Shown: piece by piece, positions 1 through 6,710 of the stretch | Layout of the letters: each line of letters opens with the position of its first letter | Numbering within the stretch: position 1 is the stretch's first letter | Source: Bauldia sp. | GTDB lineage: Bacteria; Pseudomonadota; Alphaproteobacteria; Rhizobiales; Kaistiaceae | Reading direction: 5' to 3' | Assembly: GCA_020442095.1 (NCBI GenBank) | Contig: JAGRKY010000054.1 | Coordinates: 1 to 6,951 of the forward strand | Length of the DNA: 6,951 nucleotides | The notes under the pieces: generated by a model | The model's input: the letters and a program-made list of their open reading frames with translations, nothing else | Told to the model about the DNA's origin: nothing | The model's database searches: none | Program-made: the position numbers and the translations under genes

Positions 1-838
1 CGTCCATATAGGCATAGACCGCGTCGGGGTCCGATGCGCCCTTGGTCATGTGGATGACGACCGGGACCGCCGGCGTACCCGTCTCGGGCGCCACGAATTC
101 GGCATTGACGCCGAGCGCCTGCAACTGCGCGACGTTGTTGGTGCAGGCCATGAAGACGGCGATTTCCTTCTGCTGGAACATCGTCATCTGGTGCGCCGTC
201 GTGTCGACGAAGGGACCGAGCTGGTCCTTCTTCTCCTTGATCAGCTCGAAGACCGCGTCCATGTCGAGCGGACCGTCGCCGTAGATCCGCGCGATCTCGC
301 TGAGGGCCATGATCTCGGTGTTGGACAGGCCGCCGAAGGAGACGAGGCCCTTGTAGGCCGGGTCCTCGAACAGGACCTTGTAGCCCGACGGCCGCGGCAC
401 GAGGTCGGGATTGTAGCCGATGCCGCAGAATTCGACGGTGACGACCGGCCCGTATTCGGTCTGGAACAGCGGGTCGAGCTTGTCCCAGTTCTTCAGCTTG
501 GTCGGGTCGATCTTGACGATCAGGTCGTTGTCGATCGCAGTCGCCGTGTCGCCCGGCGAGAGGAGCAGCGCGTCATAGGGCGGTGGCGCGCCGGCCTTGG
601 CGGCGGCCAGAGAGTTGCCGATCTGGAGGGTGGTCAGGGCTGGCGCGATGGTCAGCTCGATCCCCTCATCGGCGAGCATCGGGGTGATGATCTTGCGATA
701 GGCGTCCTCCCAGGTGTTGGGAAAGGTCGCGACGACGATGGACGAGTCGGCAAGGGCAATGCCGGACAGCAGCGGCAGCGACAGCCCCGCCGCCAGCGAT
801 AGTCCCAGGTGCCTGCGATTCATGACAAATTTCCCCAT
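1..838 (-). CDS. Periplasmic solute-binding protein of an ABC importer (C-terminus beyond the window)
   Basis: The reverse strand reads open for 279 codons from the ATG at 838 to the window edge, so the C-terminus is missing. The N-terminus is an export signal: RR at residues 8-9 (context NRRHLGL, Tat-like but also compatible with Sec), a hydrophobic stretch at 11-27, then ALA before Asp31 as a likely cleavage site. The mature part fits the bacterial extracellular solute-binding families that include PotD and iron/thiamine binders: an opening strand IVVATFPNTWED, the hinge-strand motif GIGYNPDLV, and late in the chain PVVIHMTKGASDPDAVYAYMD-type sequence. It would capture a ligand in the periplasm and deliver it to the permease. 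The ATPase gene lies 25 nt upstream in the same operon. Start 838 is preferred over the in-frame ATG at 823 because AGAAGGAG lies 8 nt before it. The ligand is unknown. Confidence 0.9.
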   Translation of the reverse strand, partial: MGKFVMNRRHLGLSLAAGLSLPLLSGIALADSSIVVATFPNTWEDAYRKIITPMLADEGIELTIAPALTTLQIGNSLAAAKAGAPPPYDALLLSPGDTATAIDNDLIVKIDPTKLKNWDKLDPLFQTEYGPVVTVEFCGIGYNPDLVPRPSGYKVLFEDPAYKGLVSFGGLSNTEIMALSEIARIYGDGPLDMDAVFELIKEKKDQLGPFVDTTAHQMTMFQQKEIAVFMACTNNVAQLQALGVNAEFVAPETGTPAVPVVIHMTKGASDPDAVYAYMD

Positions 839-846
839 GTCAGGTG

Positions 847-854
847 CTCCTTCT
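847..854 (-). promoter_or_regulatory. Ribosome binding site of the solute-binding protein
   Basis: AGAAGGAG on the minus strand lies 8 nt before the ATG at 838 and 23 nt before the alternative ATG at 823. It therefore decides the start, adding five residues (MGKFV) before MNRRH. It sits in the 25-nt gap after the ATPase stop. Confidence 0.75.
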
Positions 855-863
855 CACGATGAT

Positions 864-2009
<1,146 letters not shown>

Positions 2010-2020
2010 GGAACCGAAAT

Positions 2021-2037
2021 TGCAAGGCGTATGCCAA
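2021..2037 (-). promoter_or_regulatory. Sigma-54 (RpoN) promoter for the ABC transporter operon
   Basis: The minus strand reads TTGGCATACGCCTTGCA. It has the invariant GG (-24 element, 2035-2034) and GC (-12 element, 2023-2022) with exactly 10 nt between them, within TTGGCA and TTGCA cores. The bases between the cores deviate from the CACG part of the consensus. The predicted transcription start is about 2010, one base before the ATG at 2009. Such promoters need an enhancer-binding activator such as NtrC; none is encoded in the window. Confidence 0.65.
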
Positions 2038-2074
2038 GCGAGAGAGCGATCAGGTCAATCGCATCAATGCACTG

Positions 2075-2093
2075 AAAAATATGAGATATTTTT
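2075..2093. promoter_or_regulatory. AT-rich inverted repeat, candidate operator of the GntR regulator
   Basis: AAAAATAT-GAG-ATATTTTT is a perfect 8-bp inverted repeat with a 3-nt spacer. It lies in the divergent region between the ABC operon and the regulator gene, about 38 bp upstream of the sigma-54 -24 element and about 105 bp before the regulator ATG. The placement suits a regulator controlling both directions. The arms do not show the GT/AC core common to FadR-type operators, so assignment to this regulator is an inference. Confidence 0.35.
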
Positions 2094-2197
2094 TTCGGAA
2101 GAAATTTCGAGAAAAGTTTCGCAACAAAGATCGACATTCTGATCGCACAAATTTCGTGAGTTTGCTCTTACTGTAGGCACGAGACTGGAGAAGAGAG

Positions 2198-2944
2198 ATG
2201 GCGAGAAAGCCCCGGGAATCGGCAAGGTCGAAAACAAAAGGAAGCGCCACCGATTCCGGCCGCACGGACGCCGCCGACGATGTTGTCGACCGGATTTGCG
2301 CCACGTTGTCGTCGGCGATCAGCAGCGGCGCGCTGAAACCCGGCGCCAAGATCCTCGACGACGTGATTGCCGAACATTTCGGCGTCAGCCGGACCGTTGT
2401 CCGCGGCGCCCTCGATGTCCTGCAGCGCGATCACCTGCTCGAGCGCAAGCGCAACCGCGGCGCCTTCGTCGCCGAGCCGTCAGTGGAGGAGGCGCGGCAG
2501 CTCTTCGCCGCCCGCCACGGCCTCGAATCCGTCATCCTCGGGCTGGTCGTGCAGCATGCCACCGACGAGGGGCTGGACCGGCTCGAGGCCCTGAACGAGG
2601 AGGAACGCCACCTCCCCGAGAATACCGGCGAGCGCGGCAAGGTCGGCCCCGCCCCGCAGTTTCACGTCGAGCTCGCCAAGCTCGGCAAGAACGAGGTCCT
2701 GATCGAGGTTCTCCTCAAGGTCCTGGCGCGGGTGTCGCTGGTCAATGCGCTCTACGAGGTCGAGCCCCGCGACAATTGCGGCGATCACCGCAACATCATC
2801 GCCGCCATCCGGCGACGCGACCTGGAAACCGCGAGGAAGCTGATGGAGGAGCACCTCGTCGATCTCGAGGAGCGGGTGCGGCTGACGCCGAATGACGGCG
2901 ACCACAACGGCTTCATCAACGTCCTGCAGACATTCTCCGCCTGA
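2198..2944 (+). CDS. GntR-family transcriptional regulator, FCD (FadR/VanR) type
   Basis: A 248-residue dimeric DNA-binding regulator. Residues about 27-92 form the GntR winged helix: VDRICATLSSAI, then GALKPGAKI, the recognition region EHFGVSRTVVRGAL at 59-72, and the wing RKRNRGAFV. Residues about 97-225 are the helical FCD ligand-binding domain. Its usual metal-binding histidines are visible at His156 (FHVELA), His197 (GDHRNIIAAIRRRD) and His219 (EEHL). The Asp normally three residues before the Phe of FH is Ala152, so the metal or ligand site may differ from standard. The start is supported by GGAG 7 nt before the ATG. It is divergent from the ABC operon and convergent with the creatinase-like gene, so it probably controls one or both, most likely as a substrate-released repressor (inference). 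A hydrophilic N-terminal tail of about 25 residues precedes the domain. No clear sigma-70 promoter was found for it. Confidence 0.92.
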   Translation: MARKPRESARSKTKGSATDSGRTDAADDVVDRICATLSSAISSGALKPGAKILDDVIAEHFGVSRTVVRGALDVLQRDHLLERKRNRGAFVAEPSVEEARQLFAARHGLESVILGLVVQHATDEGLDRLEALNEEERHLPENTGERGKVGPAPQFHVELAKLGKNEVLIEVLLKVLARVSLVNALYEVEPRDNCGDHRNIIAAIRRRDLETARKLMEEHLVDLEERVRLTPNDGDHNGFINVLQTFSA

Positions 2945-2948
2945 CGCG

Positions 2949-2970
2949 CGCCGCCCCCCGTCGGGCGGCG
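2949..2970. terminator. GC-rich hairpin between convergent genes, possible bidirectional terminator
   Basis: CGCCGCCC and GGGCGGCG form a perfect 8-bp stem around a 6-nt loop, starting 4 nt after the regulator stop and 11 nt before the stop of the convergent creatinase-like gene. There is no T-tract on either side, so it is not a canonical intrinsic terminator. Position and stem strength are the only support. Confidence 0.4.
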
Positions 2971-2981
2971 GCGGCGGGGAT

Positions 2982-4364
2982 TCAGGCCGGGACGCGGAAC
3001 GTCTCGAGCGGCGTGTGCCGGCTCAGGTTCTCGAAACCGTCGGCCGTCACCAGATAGCAGTCGCCGATGTTGCAGCCCGCCGACTGGGCTTCCAGCCACT
3101 GGGCGTGCAGCACGAAGACCATCCCCTCCTCCAGCCGGTCGAAATTGTGGGAAGCGATGTTGTAGCTGGTGCGCGCGCCGGCCATCCCGATCGCATGGCC
3201 GAGGTTCGGATTATGCGGCCCATGCGTCGCCGGGTAGACGTGCATCAGCTTCCGCCCCCTGGCCTCCCAGTCCGCGTCCGGCACGTATTGCCGAGGCACC
3301 GGCCGCGGGCCGCCATCGTCCATCGCCGCCCAGTTATAGGGCATCGTCCGCGCGTCGGGTGACGTCAGAAGGCCATGCTCGATATAGGGTTCGAAGGCCG
3401 CGTTGTTGATGTCGCACACCAGCGCGCCGGGCCTGATCAGTTTTTCGGCCCGCTTCACGCCCTCGGCGCAGATGGCGAGCACCTCCTCCTGGCGCCTGGT
3501 GATCTCGCCCACCGCGATCATCCGCGCCGTCTGCGCGTTGTAGCCCTGGTAGGCGACGTTGGAGATGTAGAGGTTGATCAGGTCGCCCGGCCGGACCTTG
3601 CGGCCGTAGGGCTTGCCGCAATGGGTGCCGTATTCGTTGATGCCGATCTGGTAGCCGTCGCCGGTCTCGCCGCCCCGCGCGAGCTGGGCGAAGGTGAAGG
3701 CGGCATAGATCTCGGCGTCCGTCACGCCCGGGCGCGTCACGTGATAGGCGGCCTGCGTCCCGATCGAAACGAGCTGGGCGGCGGCGCGGAACATGTCCGC
3801 CTCGCGCGCCGAAGGCACCTTCAGCATGCGATCGACGATGTCGCTCGCGGCGACGAATTTCGCGCGCGGCGCAAGGTCCTTGAGGTGGCTAAGGAAGGTG
3901 GCGCCGGTGGCATCGCTGATCATGCCGATCTGCCCGGCGGCCAATCCAAGGTCGGCGAGGATCTTCGCCGCCGCTTCTGCGGTCTTCGCGGTCGACGAGC
4001 CCGGACGGTCGGCATATTCGCGGCCGATCGCGCCGATCTGCCAGATCTGGTCGACCAGGAGCGGCTCGCCGCCCGGCGGCAGCACCACCGACTGGGTGAA
4101 GAACGACAGCAGCACCAGTTCCTTGTCGCTGTCGGACGGGATGATCAGCGCCCCTTCCCGCATCCAGTCGCAGATGTATCGCAGATAGGCATTCGACGTA
4201 TGGAACCAGCCGATCATGTCGGTATGGACGATCACCGCGTCGTGTCCGGCAACGACCGCCTCCCGGCGAATCCGCCGGAGCCGCTCCTCGAATTCCGATT
4301 GCGGCAGCGGCGGCGGGGCGACGAATTCGAAATCGGGCTCGAAGTCGGCAAGCAGGGCTTCCAT
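2982..4364 (-). CDS. Creatinase/M24 'pita-bread' fold hydrolase lacking the metal ligands
   Basis: A 460-residue cytoplasmic protein from the ATG at 4364. Residues about 25-170 match the creatinase N-terminal domain (FEERLRRIRREA, ALIIPSDSDKELVLL). Residues from about 182 match the catalytic domain (KVPSAREADMFRAA, RPGVTDAEIYAAF, GRKVRPGDLINLY, NLGHAIG, LEEGMVF). M24 peptidases bind two metals with D, D, H, E, E; here these positions read Tyr266, Gln278, His390, His420 and Gly434, so a dinuclear site seems impossible. The motif NEYGTHCGKPYGRKVRPGD aligns with the metal-free creatinase segment, placing His248 on creatinase His232. Creatinase Glu262 and Glu358 are Ala280 and His420, so it is not a standard creatinase. 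I infer hydrolysis of a C-N bond in an imported solute; a non-enzymatic role is possible. The frame runs open upstream to a TTG at 4556 with an ATG at 4517, but the codons there end in A/T more often and no residues look conserved. No start has a clear Shine-Dalgarno sequence, so the N-terminus is uncertain. Confidence 0.85.
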   Translation of the reverse strand: MEALLADFEPDFEFVAPPPLPQSEFEERLRRIRREAVVAGHDAVIVHTDMIGWFHTSNAYLRYICDWMREGALIIPSDSDKELVLLSFFTQSVVLPPGGEPLLVDQIWQIGAIGREYADRPGSSTAKTAEAAAKILADLGLAAGQIGMISDATGATFLSHLKDLAPRAKFVAASDIVDRMLKVPSAREADMFRAAAQLVSIGTQAAYHVTRPGVTDAEIYAAFTFAQLARGGETGDGYQIGINEYGTHCGKPYGRKVRPGDLINLYISNVAYQGYNAQTARMIAVGEITRRQEEVLAICAEGVKRAEKLIRPGALVCDINNAAFEPYIEHGLLTSPDARTMPYNWAAMDDGGPRPVPRQYVPDADWEARGRKLMHVYPATHGPHNPNLGHAIGMAGARTSYNIASHNFDRLEEGMVFVLHAQWLEAQSAGCNIGDCYLVTADGFENLSRHTPLETFRVPA

Positions 4365-4562
4365 CCGGAGGCAGTCTGTCGGGGCGTTGGACAAGAGGAG
4401 GACGTTCCTTGGTTGTTGCGGCACCCGGGTGCCGGATTTCGCGAGACTGGCCCGGGCGTCGGGACACAGGTCCGGAAGGCGCGCCAGGCGGTGTACCGGA
4501 CAGCCACAGCAAGCCATGTGCCGAGCCGCATTCCGGCCCCCGTCGCCATCCCTCAAGACGCT

Positions 4563-4591
4563 GTTTTATTGGAGGTAAACAGTCTTGACAA
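4563..4591 (-). promoter_or_regulatory. Candidate sigma-70 promoter for the creatinase-like gene
   Basis: On the minus strand TTGTCA (4591-4586) is followed after a 17-nt spacer by TAAAAC (4568-4563), matching 5 of 6 and 4 of 6 consensus bases. Transcription would begin near 4556, giving a leader of about 190 nt to the ATG at 4364 or about 40 nt to the in-frame ATG at 4517. The -35 lies in the near-palindrome CTTGACAAG, which also puts a perfect TTGACA on the plus strand (4585-4590), but no good -10 follows that one. Confidence 0.35.
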
Positions 4592-4837
4592 GGATTGCCG
4601 CGCGAATGTTCGACACTTGTCTCGATTTTCAATTCGACATTATCTGCGCAAACTTGTGCCAGACTGCCCGGCAGTTGGGCACCGCGCGTGAATCGCAAGC
4701 GACGGGGCTGCGCTTCGGACAATCACATGGCGATGGCCGCGGACGGCAGCGGCGCGGCGCCGGCGCTCTCCGTTGCCGGGCGTCCCTGCAACGATGACAC
4801 ACCCCGCCGGAAAGCCTTGGACGACATGGCGGCACGC

Positions 4838-4847
4838 CTTGCGCAAG
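4838..4847. repeat. Palindrome CTTGCGCAAG
   Basis: A perfect 10-bp palindrome about 125 bp before the glycosyltransferase start, sharing GCGCAAGC with the longer palindrome at 4900-4915. The two centres are 65 bp apart. Together they could be paired binding sites, but no regulator is known from this window. Confidence 0.35.
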
Positions 4848-4848
4848 C

Positions 4849-4878
4849 TTTACTTTGCGCTTCGGCCTCGGATATATC
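4849..4878 (+). promoter_or_regulatory. Weak candidate promoter of the glycan operon
   Basis: TTTACT (4849-4854), an 18-nt spacer and TATATC (4873-4878) each match 4 of 6 consensus bases, about 95 nt before the glycosyltransferase ATG. It is the best sigma-70-like arrangement I see upstream of that operon and it lies between the two related palindromes. Confidence 0.25.
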
Positions 4879-4899
4879 ACCATGCGTCGGATCGGCGAT

Positions 4900-4915
4900 G
4901 CGCAAGCGCTTGCGC
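4900..4915. repeat. Perfect 16-bp palindrome, candidate operator
   Basis: GCGCAAGCGCTTGCGC is fully self-complementary and lies 56 bp before the glycosyltransferase ATG, just downstream of the candidate promoter. As DNA it could be a dimer-binding site; as RNA it could fold only with a very tight loop. The half-site GCGCAAGC also occurs at 4841-4848. Confidence 0.45.
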
Positions 4916-4926
4916 CAGCCGGCCGG

Positions 4927-4947
4927 CGACGGGCCTCAGGCCCGGCG
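4927..4947 (+). other. GC-rich hairpin in the leader of the glycosyltransferase operon
   Basis: GGGCC (4931-4935) pairs with GGCCC (4939-4943) around TCA, extended by C4930-G4944 and, past one mismatch, G4928-C4946 and C4927-G4947. It ends 24 nt before the ATG. It may affect translation or attenuate readthrough; there is no T-tract. Confidence 0.3.
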
Positions 4948-4971
4948 GGGCGCACTGTCAGAGACGGGTAG

Positions 4972-6024
4972 ATGTCTGATTCATATCAGGTTTCTGAAAG
5001 CAAGCCGAAAATCTCGATCGTCGTTCGCGCCTATAACGAAGAGCGCTTCATCGGTCGCCTTTTTGCCGGACTCGCCCTCCAGTCGCGCCGCGATTTCGAG
5101 GTCATCCTCGTCGACTCCGGCTCGACCGACGATACCGTGGCGATCGCGCAATCCTACGGCGCCCGCATCGTCCCGATCCCCAAGTCGGAATTTTCCTTCG
5201 GCCGTTCGCTGAACGTCGGCTGCGAGGCGGCGCGGGGCGAGATCCTCGTCTTCGCCAGCGCCCACGTCTATCCGACCCGGATCGACTGGCTGGAGCGCAT
5301 GGTCGAGCCCTTCGACGATGCCGCGGTGGGCCTCGTCTACGGCATGCAGCGCGGTAACGAGATCACCAAATTCTCCGAGCGCCAGATCTTCGCCAAATGG
5401 TTCCCGAACGAGCCGGCGCATCGCCAGTCGAGCTACTTCTGCAACAACGCCAATTGCGCCATCCGCCGCAGCCTCTGGGAGATTCGTCCCTATGACGAGA
5501 CGCTGACCGGGCTGGAGGACATCGCCTGGTCCAAGGAGATGAAGCGCACCGGCCTCCAGATCACCTATGCCAGCGAGGCGGAGGTCATCCACGTCCACGA
5601 CGAATCCTGGGGCCGGGTCCGCAACCGCTATCGTCGCGAGGCGATAGCGCTGCGCTCGATCGAGCCGGGGCTTCGCTTCTCCTTCGTCGATTTCGTCATG
5701 CTGACCGTCCGCACCGTGATCGCCGACAGCCGCCAGGCGTCGCGCGAGGGTCAGCTCCGCCGCGAGCTCGGTAGCATCCTGCTGTTCCGGCTCAACCAGT
5801 TCTGGGGGACGTATCTCGGCCACCGCTTCCAGGCCGAGGTGACCAGCGAGATCAAGAACCGCTTCTACTTCCCGCCCGACGCGGGAAGCCATCATGGCCC
5901 GGCGCATGTCGGGCCGACATCGGCCCATGCATCGCGGGCGCGGATCAGCTACGACGACGACGCCCTTTCGGTTCCGGCCGACGTGAATTCTCCATCCGTA
6001 TCGAAAGCATCCACATCGGTATGA
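4972..6024 (+). CDS. Family 2 (GT-A fold) glycosyltransferase
   Basis: A 350-residue glycosyltransferase without a signal peptide or evident membrane helix, presumably acting on the cytoplasmic face during glycan assembly. It opens with the GT2 strand ISIVVRAYNEERFIG (residues 14-28), followed by the nucleotide-binding motif LVDSGSTDDT (46-55). FSFGRSLNVGCEAARGEILVF (74-94) leads to SAH at 96-98 where many GT-A enzymes have DXD; this SAH form is a known GT2 subgroup. GLED (180-183) supplies the likely catalytic acidic residue, and EVIHVHDESWGRVRNRYRRE (205-224) closes the domain with candidate metal-binding His. The last 50 residues are rich in His, Ser and Ala, look disordered and are less typical. 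The start is ATG at 4972 with only a weak GACGGG-like ribosome site. The stop overlaps the next start by 4 nt (ATGA), indicating translational coupling. Donor and acceptor are not predictable. Confidence 0.92.
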   Translation: MSDSYQVSESKPKISIVVRAYNEERFIGRLFAGLALQSRRDFEVILVDSGSTDDTVAIAQSYGARIVPIPKSEFSFGRSLNVGCEAARGEILVFASAHVYPTRIDWLERMVEPFDDAAVGLVYGMQRGNEITKFSERQIFAKWFPNEPAHRQSSYFCNNANCAIRRSLWEIRPYDETLTGLEDIAWSKEMKRTGLQITYASEAEVIHVHDESWGRVRNRYRREAIALRSIEPGLRFSFVDFVMLTVRTVIADSRQASREGQLRRELGSILLFRLNQFWGTYLGHRFQAEVTSEIKNRFYFPPDAGSHHGPAHVGPTSAHASRARISYDDDALSVPADVNSPSVSKASTSV

Positions 6025-6710
6025 CCCACGAAATCGTCGCGCTGATGCCGATGCGGCACAGCTCCGAGCGTGTGCCCGGAAAGAACTATCGCGCCTTCGG
6101 CGACGGCCGCCCGCTCTACCAGCATGTCCTCGACGTGCTGCTCGCCTGCAAGGCGGTCGAGAAGGTCGTCATCGACACCGACTCGCCGATCATCATGGAG
6201 CAATGCGCCGAGAAATATCCCTCGGTCGTGCTGATCGAGCGGCCGGCGCACCTCACCGACGGCACCACGCCGATGAACGAGGTGCTGCTCCACGACATGG
6301 CGCAGGTGCCGTCGCGCTTCTACCTGCAGACCCATTCGACCAACCCGCTGATCACCACCGCGACGATCGACAGCGCGGTCGAGGCATTCCTCAAGAACTA
6401 CCCGAATTACGACAGCCTGTTCTCGGTGACCGCGCACCAGACCCGCCTCTGGGACCAGCTCTGCCGGCCGGTCAACCACAACGCCAATATCCTCTTGAGA
6501 ACCCAGGACCTGCCGCCGCTCTACGAGGAGAATTCCTGCCTCTACATCTTCGGCGGCGACACCCTGCTCGAGACCCGCAACCGGCTCGGGCGGCGCCCCT
6601 TCATGTTCGAAATGTCACCCTGGGAAGCCGTTGATATCGATGAGGAAATCAACTTCCGCATTGCCGAGGTCGTCTATCGGGAACGCGCGGAAGGACGACT
6701 GAAGGCATGA
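6021..6710 (+). CDS. CMP-sugar synthetase-like cytidylyltransferase (NeuA/KdsB superfamily)
   Basis: A 229-residue nucleotidyltransferase, close to the 220-250 residues usual for acylneuraminate cytidylyltransferases. The N-terminal CTP-binding loop is ALMPMRHSSERVPGKN (residues 7-22), a variant of IPAR-GSK---KN that keeps the Arg and the final KN. LQTHSTNPLIT (102-112) corresponds to the LQPTSPLR motif and ENSCLYIF (170-177) to the NGAIYI motif. EAVDIDEEINFRIAE (202-216) matches the C-terminal metal/sugar-binding D-I-D motif. The expected reaction is CTP plus an acidic sugar giving CMP-sugar plus pyrophosphate; sialic, legionaminic, pseudaminic or Kdo-like sugars are all possible. It overlaps the glycosyltransferase stop and the next start by ATGA at each end, so the three genes form one translationally coupled operon in which it may supply the activated donor. 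No sugar synthase (NeuB-like) is inside the window. Confidence 0.88.
   Translation: MTHEIVALMPMRHSSERVPGKNYRAFGDGRPLYQHVLDVLLACKAVEKVVIDTDSPIIMEQCAEKYPSVVLIERPAHLTDGTTPMNEVLLHDMAQVPSRFYLQTHSTNPLITTATIDSAVEAFLKNYPNYDSLFSVTAHQTRLWDQLCRPVNHNANILLRTQDLPPLYEENSCLYIFGGDTLLETRNRLGRRPFMFEMSPWEAVDIDEEINFRIAEVVYRERAEGRLKA

Larger units (their letters stand above)
4365..4971. other. Divergent region without a convincing gene
   Basis: About 600 bp between the creatinase-like gene (minus) and the glycosyltransferase (plus). Open frames exist on both strands but show no recognisable protein and no consistent codon pattern; several simply run into the flanking genes out of frame. The part up to 4556 may be leader or N-terminal coding sequence of the minus-strand gene. 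The rest holds a candidate minus-strand sigma-70 promoter near 4563-4591, a weaker plus-strand promoter near 4849-4878, palindromes at 4838-4847 and 4900-4915, a small inverted repeat ACTGCC-C-GGCAGT at 4663-4675 and a hairpin at 4927-4947. Confidence 0.6.

Noticed and set aside
50..802. A 250-codon plus-strand open frame
   Set aside because: It is antisense to the solute-binding protein, with Arg/Asp-rich composition typical of a GC-rich shadow frame and no recognisable domain.
4585..4613. Perfect plus-strand -35 hexamer TTGACA
   Set aside because: No acceptable -10 occurs 16-18 nt downstream, and it is nearly 390 nt from the glycosyltransferase start.
4645..4662. A second sigma-54-like sequence on the minus strand, CTGGCACAAGTTTGCGCA, upstream of the creatinase-like gene
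   Set aside because: Only 9 nt separate GG and GC instead of the required 10, and it lies about 280 nt from the likely start. Tempting given the real-looking site at 2021-2037, but spacing is usually decisive for sigma-54.
3375..4691. A 438-codon plus-strand open frame opposite the creatinase-like gene
   Set aside because: No family resemblance; it is antisense to a conserved protein, and its length is explained by high GC lowering the frequency of stops.
4595..5212. A plus-strand open frame running from the intergenic region into the glycosyltransferase
   Set aside because: It overlaps conserved glycosyltransferase motifs out of frame, and its own product is Ser/Arg-rich without a domain.
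4981..5928. A 315-codon minus-strand open frame opposite the glycosyltransferase
   Set aside because: It is a shadow frame; the plus strand has clear GT2 motifs and coupled downstream genes.
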